NCBI RefSeq assembly: GCF_921293095.1
Contig: NC_060259.1
Location: forward strand, 1,054,001 to 1,118,000
Source: Ischnura elegans
Taxonomy: Eukaryota > Arthropoda > Insecta > Odonata > Coenagrionidae
DNA: 64,000 nucleotides
Reading direction: 5' to 3'
Made by a program: the position numbers and the translations under genes. The notes under the pieces are model-generated. The model saw nothing but the letters and a program-made list of their open reading frames with translations, had not been told where the DNA came from and ran no database searches. Shown in pieces: positions 23,701 to 35,040 of the stretch (the first letter of the stretch is position 1; each line of letters opens with the position of its first letter).

Positions 23701-23913
23701 AGTGAAGAAAGGATGCCTAAGAAATGGAAATATGGATGGAAAGAGAAAGAGAGGAAGACCGAGGAAAAGATGGATGCAGGATGTGGAAGAAGACATAAAG
23801 GCTATGAGGATTGTCAGATGGTGGGAGAAAGTGCAGAACAGGAGAGAATGGACAGGCGTCTTGAGGGAGGCCAAAGCCCATACCGGGCTGTAGTGCAGAG
23901 GAAGTAAGTAAGT
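20751..23913 (+). mobile_element. RTE-type LINE, full length, with 12-bp target duplication
   Basis: AACCGTTTATTA stands at both 20739-20750 and 23914-23925. The element ends in a short (GTAA)n tail, as RTE elements do. The 5' UTR (20751 to about 21010) is followed by one long decayed ORF with endonuclease and reverse transcriptase. It is inserted in the sense opposite to the zinc-finger gene, inside its 12.6-kb intron. Confidence 0.9.
21056..23890 (+). pseudogene. RTE ORF: AP endonuclease and reverse transcriptase, broken
   Basis: The N-terminal domain is an AP-like endonuclease with TWNVRT, LQEIRW, LLGDFNAKIG and SDHYLV, the Asn, Glu, Asp and His sites of the fold. It should nick the target DNA. 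The reverse transcriptase follows with [32 protein letters not shown] (motif A) and YADDIVLM (motif C), then the RTE C-terminal region to about 23890. In-frame stops lie at 21290, 22034, 22196 and 22553. A deletion with frameshift near 22945 removes sequence between motifs A and B. The catalytic residues can be seen but the copy cannot yield a full protein. Confidence 0.85.
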
Positions 23914-23925
23914 AACCGTTTATTA

Positions 23926-24276
23926 TAAATACAAATAATTAGAAGTCTTTCCATTTTTTTCAGCAATGAACTTCGCATATGTGTTGACTGGTTGGCTGAA
24001 GTTGGTGCGCCTGATGTTTTACTGACGTTTTAACCTCGTATTTATTCAGAATAATAGTGCAGACTGTTGACGTCGTGAGCTTAAACTTGCGTGCAATATT
24101 GTGGAAATTGAAAAGTGAAGTGGCCACCCCTTCCCATCATTACCCCGGATAAATAGACAAATCGCCAACTACACTGGGATAGACATTTACTTACCGAGAA
24201 CAAACGCCTTAAAAGCGCCTCATCCAAATGTTACCACCTACGAAACTAATGTCCACTTCCAGTTAAAAAAAAAAAA
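23926..24276. other. No recognised feature
   Basis: Short spacer between two transposons, ending in an A-run before the Tigger terminus. Confidence 0.4.
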
Positions 24277-24278
24277 TA

Positions 24279-26545
24279 CAGTAAATTCCGGTTATTACGC
24301 GCCTCACTTTACCACGGTTTCGGATATACCGCGGGTCTCACCATGTCCCCCGAGATGATTACATTGACCTTTTTTTTGAGGTAGGTAACTTTGTGGCGAA
24401 TTTTATCTCGGCGTGACTACCGACGCGTCGCAACTTCAAGCGACTGTATTAACGCGGTTGGCAACGTATTCCATACATTGTTTCGTAGCCATAAAAAAAA
24501 CTCTGTAATGCCTGATCGGTCATTGTGTCTTGCGAACTCGAGCTGAAAAGTGTGTTGCACGGCTATAATAATTTTCGAGATTCTGGGAGATTGAGATAAT
24601 TCTCATTCGTACGTTCGCACCGCGGCGCTCAAACCAAGGTAGGTACTCAATTCTCACAGGCTTCGAGCATTTAATAATGAATGGGCTGTTTTACTTTGTC
24701 TTAATATGAATATGAAAATTACTTTTTTACGAAAATTTTCATTGATTTTAGGGTTAAAACGATGTCTGCCAAAAGGAAAACTTATACAATAAAAGAAAAG
24801 TTGGGCATAATCGACAGAGTGAAACGCGGTGATTCAAAATCAAGTTTATTCAGGGAGTTTGGTGTTCCTGAAGGAACTATTCGTGGTTGGATGAAAGAAG
24901 AAGCTAAATTACGATCATTCGTTGATCAAGTGGATGACTAAATAGGACTTGATAGAAAAAAGGCCAGATTGAGTGCTGCTGGTGATGTGGATGAATGTTT
25001 GTTCACGTGGTTTGTTCAGAAGCGCAGTGAAGGTGTTCCATTATCTGGTCCACTTTTACAAGCACAGGCAATTAAATTAAATAAACAAATAGGTGGTGCT
25101 CATGATTTTGTTGCTTCTGCTGGCTGGCTATCGAGGTGGAAAATTCGCCACGGGGTAGCGCAAGTTAACATGCAAGGGGAATCTCGTTCCAGTGACAGTG
25201 AAGCAGCTAGAGAATTCTGTGGGACTTTACGCAAGATGATTGATGAGGGTACGAGTACACTGAAGAGCAATTGTATAACTGCGATGAAACCGCTCTCTAC
25301 TACAGATTGCTTCCAACAAAATCACTTGATATTAAGAAGTCGGCAAATAAATCCGGAATAAAAATGAGCAAAGAAAGAGTGACTTTATTACTGTGCGCGA
25401 ACAAATCAGGAAGTCACAAGTTAAAACCACTGTGTATTGGTAAAAATCGAAGTCCTCGGTGCTTCAAGCACGTTAATATGACAGCACTACCCATAAATTA
25501 CAAAAACAGTCAGAATGCCTGGATGACTCGAGACATTTTTTTATCTTGGTTCAATGAAGATTTTGTTCCATCGGTTAAGAGCCACTTAAGATCAAAAAAG
25601 TTAGAAGAGAAGGCTCTACTTCTGTTAGATAACTGTCCGGCCCATCCGTCTTCTGAGCTCTTGATATCGAGGGATGGCAAAATAGTGGCTTCGTTTTTAC
25701 CAAAAAATACGACAGCTCTTATTCAGCCCATGGATCAAGGGATAATTAGAGCATTTAAAGCCCATTATCGGCGGGAATTGCTCACTAGTTTCATAAATTC
25801 AGAACTGCAGGTACAAGAATATCTGAAAACAGTCACCCTGAAGAATATGGCTTATAATATTGGATTGGCATGGAAGAAAATAACTTCAGCTACAATCCTA
25901 AATTGCTGGTCAAAGTGCGAGTATACAGTGGGCGATAGCATGGAAGACGAAGACGAGTTTTTGGGTTTCACGGAAGAGGACGCACGTGAAGCTTCAATGT
26001 TCTTTCTAATAAACTATTTGTGAGTGATCTCGAGGCCTGGGTTCGCGAAGACGAGGAAACTCCTGTATCTGCTTATAAGAGTGACGAAGAAATTGTGGCT
26101 GCAGTCCAGAGCCGCGCAAAAACAGCTGCATCATCGGAAGATGAGAGCGAGAATGAAGAAGACGAATGTGAGGTCGAGATGCCAAAAATTGGCCATTTAT
26201 TACATAATATTAGTGAATTGATGAATTGGTTGGTGGGACAAAGTGATTGCGATAGTATTCATCTGTTGCACTTGCAAAGCATAAAAAATTACGTGACAAA
26301 GAAAAGCCATCAACTATCGCGGCAAAAGAAAATATCCGAGTATTTTAGTAACTCCCGTTAAAGTAGAGCGTCTAAATCATAAAATAAATATTTTAATAAT
26401 GTATTACGCAAATAAATTGGCTATAAAAATTACCTTTAAGGGTTTTTTTATTGCTTCCCACGTATTTCCCGTTATAACGCGGTTGTCCGATAACGCGGGT
26501 GTAAACTATGTCCCCCTAGACCCACGTTGTAACCGAATTTTACTG
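24279..26545 (+). mobile_element. Tigger/pogo transposon, 2.27 kb, nearly full length
   Basis: The left end is CAGTAAATTCCGGTTATTACG and the right end is its imperfect inverted copy, ...GTTGTAACCGAATTTTACTG. TA stands on both sides (24277-24278 and 26546-26547). The length and single transposase gene match the pogo/Tigger group. It lies in the zinc-finger intron, on the opposite strand to that gene. Confidence 0.9.
24762..26361 (+). pseudogene. Tigger transposase, three visible breaks
   Basis: Residues 1-50 form a Psq/CENP-B N-terminal helix-turn-helix (YTIKEKLGIIDRVKRGD..FGVPEGTIRGWMKEE). A second, CENP-B-type HTH follows at about 70-135 (LSGPLLQAQA, WLSRWKIRHG). The DDE domain has its Asp residues in YNCDETA, LLLLDNCPAHPSS and PMDQGIIRAFKAHYRR. 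An acidic tail rich in Glu ends the protein. Breaks: an in-frame TAA at 24939-24941, a frameshift near 25255 just before the first Asp, and another near 26005. The start was chosen at the ATG giving MSAKRKTYTIKEK. With so few breaks it looks like a fairly young loss. Confidence 0.88.
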
Positions 26546-26554
26546 TATATAAAA

Positions 26555-27340
26555 AAATTAAAAATTATCATGCTCTTGTTCATTCTAAACTCTCTTATGG
26601 TATAATCTGTTGGGGAAGTGCATACATGAACACATTCCAGTGTGCAATTGTTTTGCAAAAAAAAAAGTAATTGGGGTAATATTGTCTAAAAAATATTATG
26701 AACACTCATTTCCGTTGTTTGTGGCCCTAAATTTATTGCCATAAAGGCATTTGTATTTATTCAAAGTGCTTAAATTGTTTTATGCCAGAAGTGGCAATAT
26801 ACCTAGTGGATGTGATAAATACAAATATAATTTAAGGAGTGAGTCATTTATAGTAACAAACAGACCAAGGTTAACATTATTTAAACATTGCTTTCTTTAC
26901 ATGGGGCCAAATTTAATTCATGTACTGCCCGCTAGAATAAAAAAATTAATCCTCAAATGAAATGTTAGGACTTGTCAAAGACTGGCTTTCCTCGCAAGAA
27001 ATAATTGAAAATTTATTTTGATGTTATTTATTTAAAACACTCATGTATCATTTACTGCATTATTATTTTTTATTGGCATACATTTTGTAATTTGATGGTG
27101 GCTCAATTCTGGTCCTATGACCTTGGAGACCAACGAAAGCTCCTTCTCCTTGTTATTTTTGTTATTCAGATGCAAAGACTAAATGTAGGAGCAAATAAAT
27201 TATAATTATTATTACATATTTATTATTATAATCAGGAGTTTGCTGTATTTCTTTCATGGCGTGCCTTATGTTCTTGCAATGGTATATCTATTGCAATGTA
27301 TCTTCTGGGCAAATAAAAAATCTAAATCTAAAATCAATGC
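26555..27340 (+). pseudogene. LINE 3' fragment, same family as the minus-strand LINE at 28.8-45.8 kb
   Basis: Translated on plus with a few breaks, it gives SKLSYGIICWG, then KVLKLFYARSGNIPS, KYNLRS, FLYMGPNLIHVLPARIKK. These are the C-terminal blocks also found in the LINE copy at 29161-29637 on minus. The piece begins directly after the Tigger right end and ends in AAATCTAAATCTAAAATC, a simple 3' tail. It is 5'-truncated, with no endonuclease or RT core. Confidence 0.7.
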
Positions 27341-27454
27341 CAATTAATCTCGACTTCAAAGAATTCCACGACTATTGAGACTCGATACAACCCCCAGATT
27401 TTCCAGAAGAGAGGCCAACCCCACATGACATTCTGCTTTGCTCCACCAACATAC

Positions 27455-27763
27455 GTTGAGACGCATTTTGTTGCCGAACCGCTTCCCGCACTCTGCGCAA
27501 GCATGCGTCAACTCCGTGGTGTGGGTCGACACGTGCAAGCGCAGGCTCCACAATTCGTGGAACGCACGGCCGCACTCGTCACACTTGAAAGCCCTCTCAT
27601 TCGAGTGGCGCCGCATGTGCTTCAGCAGGTACTTGCGCAGCTTGAAGGGCGTCCCACACAGGTGGCACGCAAAGGGTCGATCTTCGCTGTGCGCGACCCT
27701 CACGTGGCGCTCCAGGTCGCAGAAGACCGAGCACGTCTTGGGGCAGCGGCAGCACTTGTACTT
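27455..27763 (-). CDS. C2H2 zinc-finger protein, internal exon with four finger starts
   Basis: On minus, the exon lies between an acceptor (TGCTTGCGCAG, 27764 upward) and a donor (AAC|GTATGT at 27455/27454). It is 309 bp, in phase 0 at both ends. It encodes three complete fingers (YKCCRC..HVRVAH, FACHLC..HMRRH, FKCDEC..HVSTH) and the Cys half of a fourth (HACAECGKRFGNKMRLN). The missing AHLRIH is supplied by the exon at 14578-14850, which shows the two are spliced together. The first finger has an extra Cys and a four-residue His spacing. Third codon positions are strongly GC-rich. Upstream exons with the start codon are not recognised. Confidence 0.88.
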
Positions 27764-27931
27764 CTGCGCAAGCAAACAAGAGGAGGACAGATGAGCAACC
27801 AGGCAGCGCAATAGATGGGGCACAGCCTTAGGCTGTCAAGGCAGACAAAGGCTGCTACCTTGTAAATCATTTTAATTATTAATTAAAAATATTACACTTG
27901 ATAATTTAATTCAAAATATTCCAAGTAATTA

Positions 27932-28524
27932 CTGTCGGCGTCAAAATGATGTGCCGCTGTACTTTGCAAATGTATATCTGGACTTCAGTTCATGCCATAA
28001 TAATGAATAATACGTCATTTTAAAGGAAATTTTATTCCCAATTCTGGTTTATTACTTGTTTTATGAAAAATTCAAAAAAAGCAGACATGCCAGTGCAATA
28101 AATGACTCCACGCACCATAAAATTTGCCATTTTGTCAACTTCATGAACTTTGTAACTCAACGTAGGAAAAACTACTACATCTATCACATTCATCTTCCAC
28201 AATAAGTTGCAAACATTAATGTAGATTAATAAAATGGCTTTTGAATATTTTTAAAATTCATATTTTGTCCTAAAATAGCATAAATGTGTAAACACTAAAT
28301 AGTCCTACAGTTTACACCAAAAGAAAAAATAAAATTGATAGAAACACTTCTTAATTTATTTGAAAATTTTCTATAAACAAATCTTTTCTATAAAACTAAA
28401 AATAAACCAGAATTGGGAATAAAATTTTCATTAAAATGACGTATTATTCATTATTATGGCATGCACAAAAGTCCAGATATAAATTTGCAAAGTACAGCGG
28501 CACACATCATTTTCACACCGACAG
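27932..28524. mobile_element. Foldback-type MITE with 120-bp inverted arms
   Basis: The left arm (27932-28051) runs from CTGTCGGCGTCAAAATGATG to CCAATTCTGGTTTA. The right arm (28403-28524) is its inverted copy with a few changes. The AT-rich centre has no ORF. No clear target duplication was found. It lies upstream of the zinc-finger exon, probably in another intron. Confidence 0.75.
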
Positions 28525-28765
28525 AAAATTAGGTATATCGTCTGTTAAAAATTTTGGTGGTATCATTTAGACCTGGTTACATGATACACCAACACATGCA
28601 AGTTAATGACCAAATGTATGAACGTGTGAATGAATACAAAAATACACGGTGTAACCATCCAACTGCAATTGCAAACACATGTACAGAAAATAGAGCCTGT
28701 TCTCATTTGGTTCATGCATTCATACATGTTCTTTTCTGATCCGCCAAAATCATTCATGGCAAGTG
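28525..28765. other. No recognised feature
   Basis: Short unique stretch before the nested transposon cluster; the overlapping ORFs of about 60 codons have no support. Confidence 0.4.
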
Positions 28766-29160
28766 TTAACCCTTATACTGCCACCAGGCCGAAATATCGG
28801 CCCTCGCTGGTTGAGTGAAAACTGCCAGGGGCCGATTTATGAATGAATAAATGAATTTATTACTCCAACTGAAATGTACACTTTTTTAACAACAAAAAAT
28901 AATAAAGAGGAGCTTAAGGTAGCTTCAATGGTTAAAATACAAAACCAGCATGGAAGCTACCATCTTAAAAATTAAATTCAAGGCAGGCCAGAAAACAAAA
29001 AGAAAGTATATATAATTTTTGGAAACATTATCATTATGAAACATATATGTGACAATAACTTACAATAAACAAGAACAAAGCATAATATATAGACAGCACA
29101 AAATAAATTTCTTTTTCCTCCTTTCACAAAAATTAAAAAAAATAAATAATAATATGTATA

Positions 29161-30587
29161 TTATTCACAAACACATAAAAAAAGAACATTTATATTATTA
29201 TGGGATAATAACAAATCTTTAGTCTTTTTACAAAATTTATTTATACTCTTAAACTCCTTGATCGAACAAGGTAATTTATTAAAAATCTTTGGCCCCAAAT
29301 AAAGAAACAATCTTTCAAATAAAGAAAGATTAGGCTTAGGAACTAGGAAATTAACATTCCTTCGTAAGTTATAACCATGCTCGGTTCCAGCAATTGTTGG
29401 TAAACTACCACATCGCAAAAAAAATAATTTTAAAGTTTTATAAACAAACATGTACCTTAATGGCAATAACTTAAAACAAACAAATAGGGGGTAAGAACGC
29501 TCACAACGATTTTTATTGGCAATTATTCTAATTAACTTTTTTTGAAGTACCACTGCAGGGTTCAATGTCGTTTTGTGGTCCCCACCCCAACATATCAAAC
29601 CGTAACTTAACTTAGTGCCAACCAAAGCATTGTACAATATTATTTGAAAATAGTGAGGACACTTATGTCGAATAAAATAAAGCTTCGAAACATAATATCG
29701 TAACTCTTACTAAATCATTTATAAGGTGATACTATTTCAAGTATTTATCAAATGTTACTCCTAAATATTTTATGCTGCTGACCTGCTCAATTATTAGACA
29801 ACTACAGTTCTGCTTTAGGCAGTCTACATTATGGTAATATAATTTAAGATTGATTGAATAGCAGTTGCTAGGACCAAAACACATAAATTTGGTTTTTTCA
29901 CTTAGTTCAAGCCCATTATAATCAAACCATTTACATATGAAATACAAGTCATTTTGAACGTGATTTGCAATGCATATTTGGTCGTAACCACTATAACATA
30001 AGGCGAGATCATCAGCAAAAGCTGTTAAAAGGCCATTAAATTTAGAATTACACAAATCATTTATATGCATTAGGAATAATATTGGTCGTAGTATAGAACC
30101 CTGAGGCGCACCAGTGTCCAGTGTTTTAAATTCACCATACTTAAGGCCCACTCTAACACACAGAGCACGTTCAGACAAATAGGATTTAAACCAATTTGAT
30201 GTTACACCACGGATACCAGCATCATGCATCTTTTGTAATAAAATGCCATGGCCCAGCGTATCAAAGGCTTTCCTTACATGAATAAATAATCCTCCAGTGC
30301 GTCTATTTGCATTTATTTCGTTATATATATCAGTCATAAATTTTGTCAAGGCATCTTCAGTTCCCATATTGCGTCTAAACCGTACTGATTAATACTGAAA
30401 TAGTTGCCCCAATTAAGAAAGGTAAGCAGCCGGTGCTTAACTAGCTTTTCCAAAACTTTTGACAAGGTTGAAAGCATTGAAATAGGCCGATAGAGTTTTG
30501 GATTTTTGTTCGATCACCTTTTTTAAAAAGAGGTATCGTAACTGCTTTTTTAAATATGTTTGGAAATTCACCTCAGGTGAAACTTAA
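29161..30587 (-). pseudogene. LINE reverse transcriptase, 3' part
   Basis: On minus the sequence begins FPNIFKKAVTIPLFKKGD and continues with motif A LFIHVRKAFDTLGH, then GAPQGSILRPILF, motif C TAFADDLALCYS, IKYLGVTFD and the C-terminal KLSYGLICWG..NLRRN..FLYLGPKIFNKLP. In motif A the catalytic Asp expected before VRKAFDT is His here, so the enzyme would be dead even without its frame breaks. These lie near 30370 and between 29637 and 29732. It continues the ORF at 39189-40508 and ends near 29161. Confidence 0.85.
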
Positions 30588-30699
30588 GGGTGTTCTATAC
30601 CTCCGCGAAAAACGGCTCTGCAGACTTCAGGTTGCTCGCCATTTGCTCGCTTATTATACACTCTGGAGAGAACTTGTTTTGGATATGGTTTAAGCTAAG

Positions 30700-32900
30700 A
30701 TTATTGTTATTGGCAAGTGAAAAAAAAATATTTGAAAAGCATTTCTTAATTAGTTATTTGCGCTGAAAAACACAATAAAACGCCTGTTTTCTCGATGTAA
30801 TTTTACCACGTAGAAAACGCGATTTGAATTTTTTTTTCGGGAAATGAGAACATTCATCCTTCTTCTTGGAAATAAGATACGTTTCATCAATGTAATATTT
30901 GTAATAACCACACTATAGCTCAATTTCCCGAGCGTGTTTTCTCAACGTCAAGCGCTTACGATCTTTTCTTCCATGGCGCTGCTGTATGAACCCCCACTCT
31001 CGGTGAAAGAGCTTCTCACCCCACAGCAGTCTCTCTCACTACCTCCCCTCCATCGTCTCTTGTGTCCCCTACATCTGTTTTTTTCCCCCTCTATGCTTTC
31101 CTCGACCTAAGCTTGCCCGTCTGACCCGTGGTCGGGCCCCAGCAGGCCAACAGTTTTTTTCCTTATTATCCGAAGCCCTGTGTTCTTGTGTTGCGAGCGG
31201 CATGTTTGAAACGGGGCTAGCGCGAGTTTTCAAGTTTTCTGTTCTTATGCATGGAAAGTGAAAGGAAATCAAAGAGGAAGCATATCTTTTGTGGGAAGGT
31301 GGAAAAGAAGTACTGGGAATAATGGTGAATGTATAAATCCTTTTTAAGTGTGCTACATTATTAACAGTTAGTATATCTTTAGACACGTATTTTCATCCAC
31401 GTAAAATCTGTAAAAACGTGATGCAGCTAAGAAATAGACTATCAAATTATTTTAACCATTTTAGTCATTACAAACCTGCAATAATAGATGTTATTTACAC
31501 TACAGAAGGAGAAACTGCTTTAAAGTAAGTACCTACCTCTCGATAATTTATTGGCTGTGACTATAATATATTAATTTTTTGTAACCAAGCATTGAAAATT
31601 AGATGAATACAGAGAATATACTGCACATTATCAATTAGATTCTAGGTTGCACCATTGCCTTTTAAGTTCTTGCTGACGCTAACCAAGAATAAATATTTCA
31701 CCGAGTAGGTAATATAACGTGCATATCTTCATTTCGTGTCTAAATATTTTCAAAAGTAACCGTTATGTCATCAAAACACGATATGAAAAGTATCACGTTG
31801 GTTTATTTGTCTCGTATTTCCGACATATATGTTTCTCGATAACTTGCAACCGAGGGAGAAAACTTCGAAAAGTTATTTTCTTATAAAAATATTCTTATTT
31901 ATTAAAATTACTATTATTAATCATTACATGAGTCACCCAAAAGAAAGAATTTGAACTTGAACCACCGTATCACTAAGCAGGGGTTGATGTTTGGTCGTTG
32001 TAATACAGCGACGACGCGACGTCTAGATGACCGAATTTAATCTTTAACTATCTATCTAACTATTTGCGTAAATATGCTTGTTGTATGCAAAAATTAGATA
32101 CACGAGATCCAATGAACCTGCAAACCAGTTTTACAAGTATAAGACAAGAATTTTACTTGTGTAGCAGGAGTGACGAGAAAACAAACAATACACACGGATA
32201 AAACTCGAATGTGGGATATTTATTTCGCTCGAGTGAAGTTATGCAAACTAACTTCGCGTTATATCTCTCACCAACAACCTGTTTCACGTGCTGCTTACAC
32301 TCTTCTGACCTATTGATTCTCTGAATGAATTTTTCTCACTACAGGTCGTAATGAACCGAAACTCTGATGATGAATGCAACTTTTCTCAGAAGTGGGCGGC
32401 AACTTCCGCGATTTTTCAATGCTAATTTTTGTGAGAATGACTGAACGAGGTAGTTAGTTATTTTTACCCACCCATCGACCGAGTTATTAACTAAAATTAA
32501 GATTTCGTGCCAGAGTAAACGACCACATTGCGATATAAATATGCGAGACTTCATGTAAAATACTAGTGCGCAGGATCAGGTAGACTCATTATATTTAACT
32601 GTTGAAATTATTCGGCATAATAAGACGTCTAGAAATTTATGACAACTAAATGTAATATCATTAAAAGTTCTTCAGTTTAGAATGATTCTAACATCACCGC
32701 AGAGCGGTTGTAGTCATTGGGAAGAAACTAAAATTTCTCAGGAGCGTTACCCGATCAATTTTTCTCTACCCCTTGAGTACACTGTATGACCCTTCCGGGA
32801 TGGAACCCTGCATTGAAGTTAGGTCTTGTACTTAATATGTCTCCCATTTTTTTTATTTCGAAGGGAATTTTAGATCTTATACTCCACTATTATTTAATAT
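30700..32900. other. Interior of the 8.6-kb piggyBac element, no gene recognised
   Basis: AT-rich, with a CT-rich stretch at 30980-31150. Chance ORFs such as 31069-31386 minus carry no known motif. Confidence 0.4.
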
Positions 32901-32991
32901 GAATGAGAATACATAAATACCAAGACTGTTATTTGCCACGAAAAAAACATTTCGCTTATGAAGAAAGATCTGAGGTTTTCCCGGCGTATGC

Positions 32992-33184
32992 TGTTGTTGA
33001 AGTTTATTCGGGATTGCCACCGGATAAGGTTCTCCATCTCTGCCGACGTTTCGATGGTCGAGTCGTCCATCGTCATCAGGGCTTGATGACGATGCCCTGA
33101 TGACGATGGACGACTCGGCCATCGAAACGTCGGCAGAGATGGAGAACCTTAACCGGTGGCAATCCCGAATAAACTTCAACAACA
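32992..33184. repeat. Large imperfect palindrome, 91-bp arms, flanked by 15-bp direct repeats
   Basis: The left arm 32992-33082 and right arm 33094-33184 are inverted copies with only a few mismatches and an 11-bp loop. AACATTTCGCTTATG occurs at 32946-32960 and again at 33181-33195, resembling a target-site duplication round a 235-bp insertion. Each arm holds CTGATGA, a GATGG..CCATC stem and GAAAC, which recalls the hammerhead ribozyme core of Penelope-like elements. The core is not perfect, because an extra C follows CTGATGA. Confidence 0.65.
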
Positions 33185-33187
33185 TTT

Positions 33188-33250
33188 CGCTTATGTTAGC
33201 CGCGATTCAAACCCAGATCCTCCCGATTGCCGGTCCGTTACATTACCAAG
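33188..33250 (-). repeat. tRNA-like segment (SINE head or tRNA relic)
   Basis: On minus, GGTAATGTAACGGACCGGC resembles an A-box arm and GGGTTTGAATCGCGG a B box. It lacks intact acceptor-stem pairing. It is related to the plus-strand segment at 33335-33405 (shared ATCGGG.GATC.GGGTT.GAATC). Confidence 0.4.
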
Positions 33251-33334
33251 TAAATTTTTCTAGACGAATCTAAGACACAAGTAAAAAGAGTCATTGAAGA
33301 GTCAGAGAATTTCATATTCAAGGAAAAAGGTTGC

Positions 33335-33405
33335 TTCGTGGTATAAGTGGTAGCATATTTAACCGGCCATCGGGGATATCCGGGTTCGAATCCCAGGTTA
33401 GTCAA
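33335..33405 (+). repeat. tRNA-like segment (SINE head or tRNA relic)
   Basis: TCGTGGTATAAGTGGTAGCA fits an A box and CGGGTTCGAATCCC a B box, about 35 bp apart. A cloverleaf with a paired acceptor stem is not evident and a T run follows at 33408. More likely a SINE head or tRNA pseudogene than a working tRNA. Confidence 0.45.
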
Positions 33406-34045
33406 ATGATTTTTTCATGTCGATTATCATACTTATTTAACTATGCACTAGTGTATTTAACTATGCACTCGTGCGCGTGACTGCGCACAAATTTGCTTGT
33501 TCAATGTAGTACTTTGTATGAGTGAGAGCACAAATCCTTTTGCATGTGACGCTGGAATATCCTCTTTTACGAATAACTCTAACCACTACACGGTAGATAA
33601 TTTTTAGTTGCCGTTCCATGCTTAACAACTTTATTTGGTAGAATGATTATTGATTTTCAAAACGCTCTACATCAAAACATATACTTAATTCAACTTACAA
33701 ATAAAATCCGAAGATTCAAACGTGATGGAGCGGAATTTTTCCATATTGAAAGAAACACTTGCAATTTTCCACGATTATAAGAAAAGTTAATGTGACCTAG
33801 ATTTCAATGTTATAACAACATCTTCAACGTACAAATTGTGTGTAATTCATTCAATGTATCTTCTTGGGACTAAGCTATGTCTGATTACGAACTAATGGAT
33901 TCGACTTTGCCAACATTTGGCCCGCTTTAATTTCGTAGGGGATAAATTATTTCTAATGCCTTTACTAATTTACTTTGAAAAACTGCGAGAAATATTCCTC
34001 CTTCCGTTAATTATGTAAAAGATAAGGATCATACGATCGATATTC

Positions 34046-35040
34046 ATGGAAAAAGGTTCCGCGCTAAATAAAAGGATAATTATGGTAAAGCTTGAGACTA
34101 AGCCGGTAGATACCGTAGTGGTGCATGTTAACATACCTACGACGGACTACTTGGATGAAGAAGTTAAAGACGTCTATGAAGATATCACAGCAGTAATCAA
34201 ACGGGTAAGAGGTGAAGAAAACCTTATAATTTTAGGTGATTGTAAGGAGAAGGCTTTGGGTGTCAATATTAACGGAGAGAAAATAGTATGCTACGATTCG
34301 CTGACGACATAGCAGTCATAGCCGAGACAGAGAAGAATTTTTAAAGACTTTGACAAATATATAAAGGAATATGGCCAGATATCAGTTGAAAATCAACAAA
34401 AAGAAGACTAAGATATTAGTATGGAGCAAAAGAGAGGAGGCTAGGACAAACATTAAGCTAAGAAATCAAAAGTTAGAAGAAGTGAAAGCGTTTTCTTACC
34501 AGGGAAGCCGAATTACCAACGATGGACGAAGCAAGAAAGAAATAGTAGAATAGCGCTGGCGAAGAGGGCTTACTACAAAAAGATGAATCTTCTTACATCT
34601 GAGAATACAAGCATAGAAGTAAGGAAACAATTCATCATATGCTACATATGGAGTATGATTCTCTAAGGAAGTGAGGCTTAGACGTTGATAGCAGCAGAGA
34701 AGTCAAAGAGTGGAAGCATTCGAAATGTGTTGCTACCGAAGAATGATGAATATAAAATTGATCGAACGTGTAAATAATGAATGAGTGCAAAAAAAGTGGG
34801 ATAAAAAATAAGACTTCTAAAAACCTTAAGCAGAAGACTTACTTGTCCACATTATGAGACCTGATAGCCTGATGAAAACATTCATAGAAGGACAAGTGGG
34901 AGGGAAGAATGGCAAGGGACGCTTCCGAATGAGTTACATTGGACAGGTTATAAAGGATGCAGAAGGGAAGACATATGTCGCTATAAAGAGGCTAGCGGGT
35001 AGGAGAGACGAATGGAGAGCTGCGTCAAATCAATCTTAGG
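34046..35040 (+). pseudogene. LINE fragment with internal deletion
   Basis: The 5' part gives an endonuclease-like piece, VVVHVNIPTTDYLDEEVKDVYE and NLIILGDCKEKALGV. Sequence then jumps at about 34270-34290 into an RT motif C, RFADDIAVIAETEKN. It continues with KINKKKTKILVWS, FSYQGSRITNDGR and later RAYYKKMNLLTS, ending with RLAGRRDEWRAASNQS near 35036. The EN-RT middle is missing and several stops occur. It is an RTE/L1-like family distinct from the one at 20.8 kb. Confidence 0.65.

Larger units (their letters stand above)
14851..27454 (-). other. Intron of the zinc-finger gene, 12.6 kb, filled with transposons
   Basis: The intron begins GTATGT at 27454 and ends TGCAG at 14851 on minus. Joining the exons in phase 0 restores a canonical finger, CAEC-x12-H-x3-H. 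Inside lie copia, LINE, hAT, RTE and Tigger elements, annotated separately. Confidence 0.8.

Noticed and set aside
27425..27814. Long plus-strand ORFs over the zinc-finger exon
   Set aside because: Antisense shadows of the GC-rich coding exon; the minus strand has the C2H2 pattern and splice sites.
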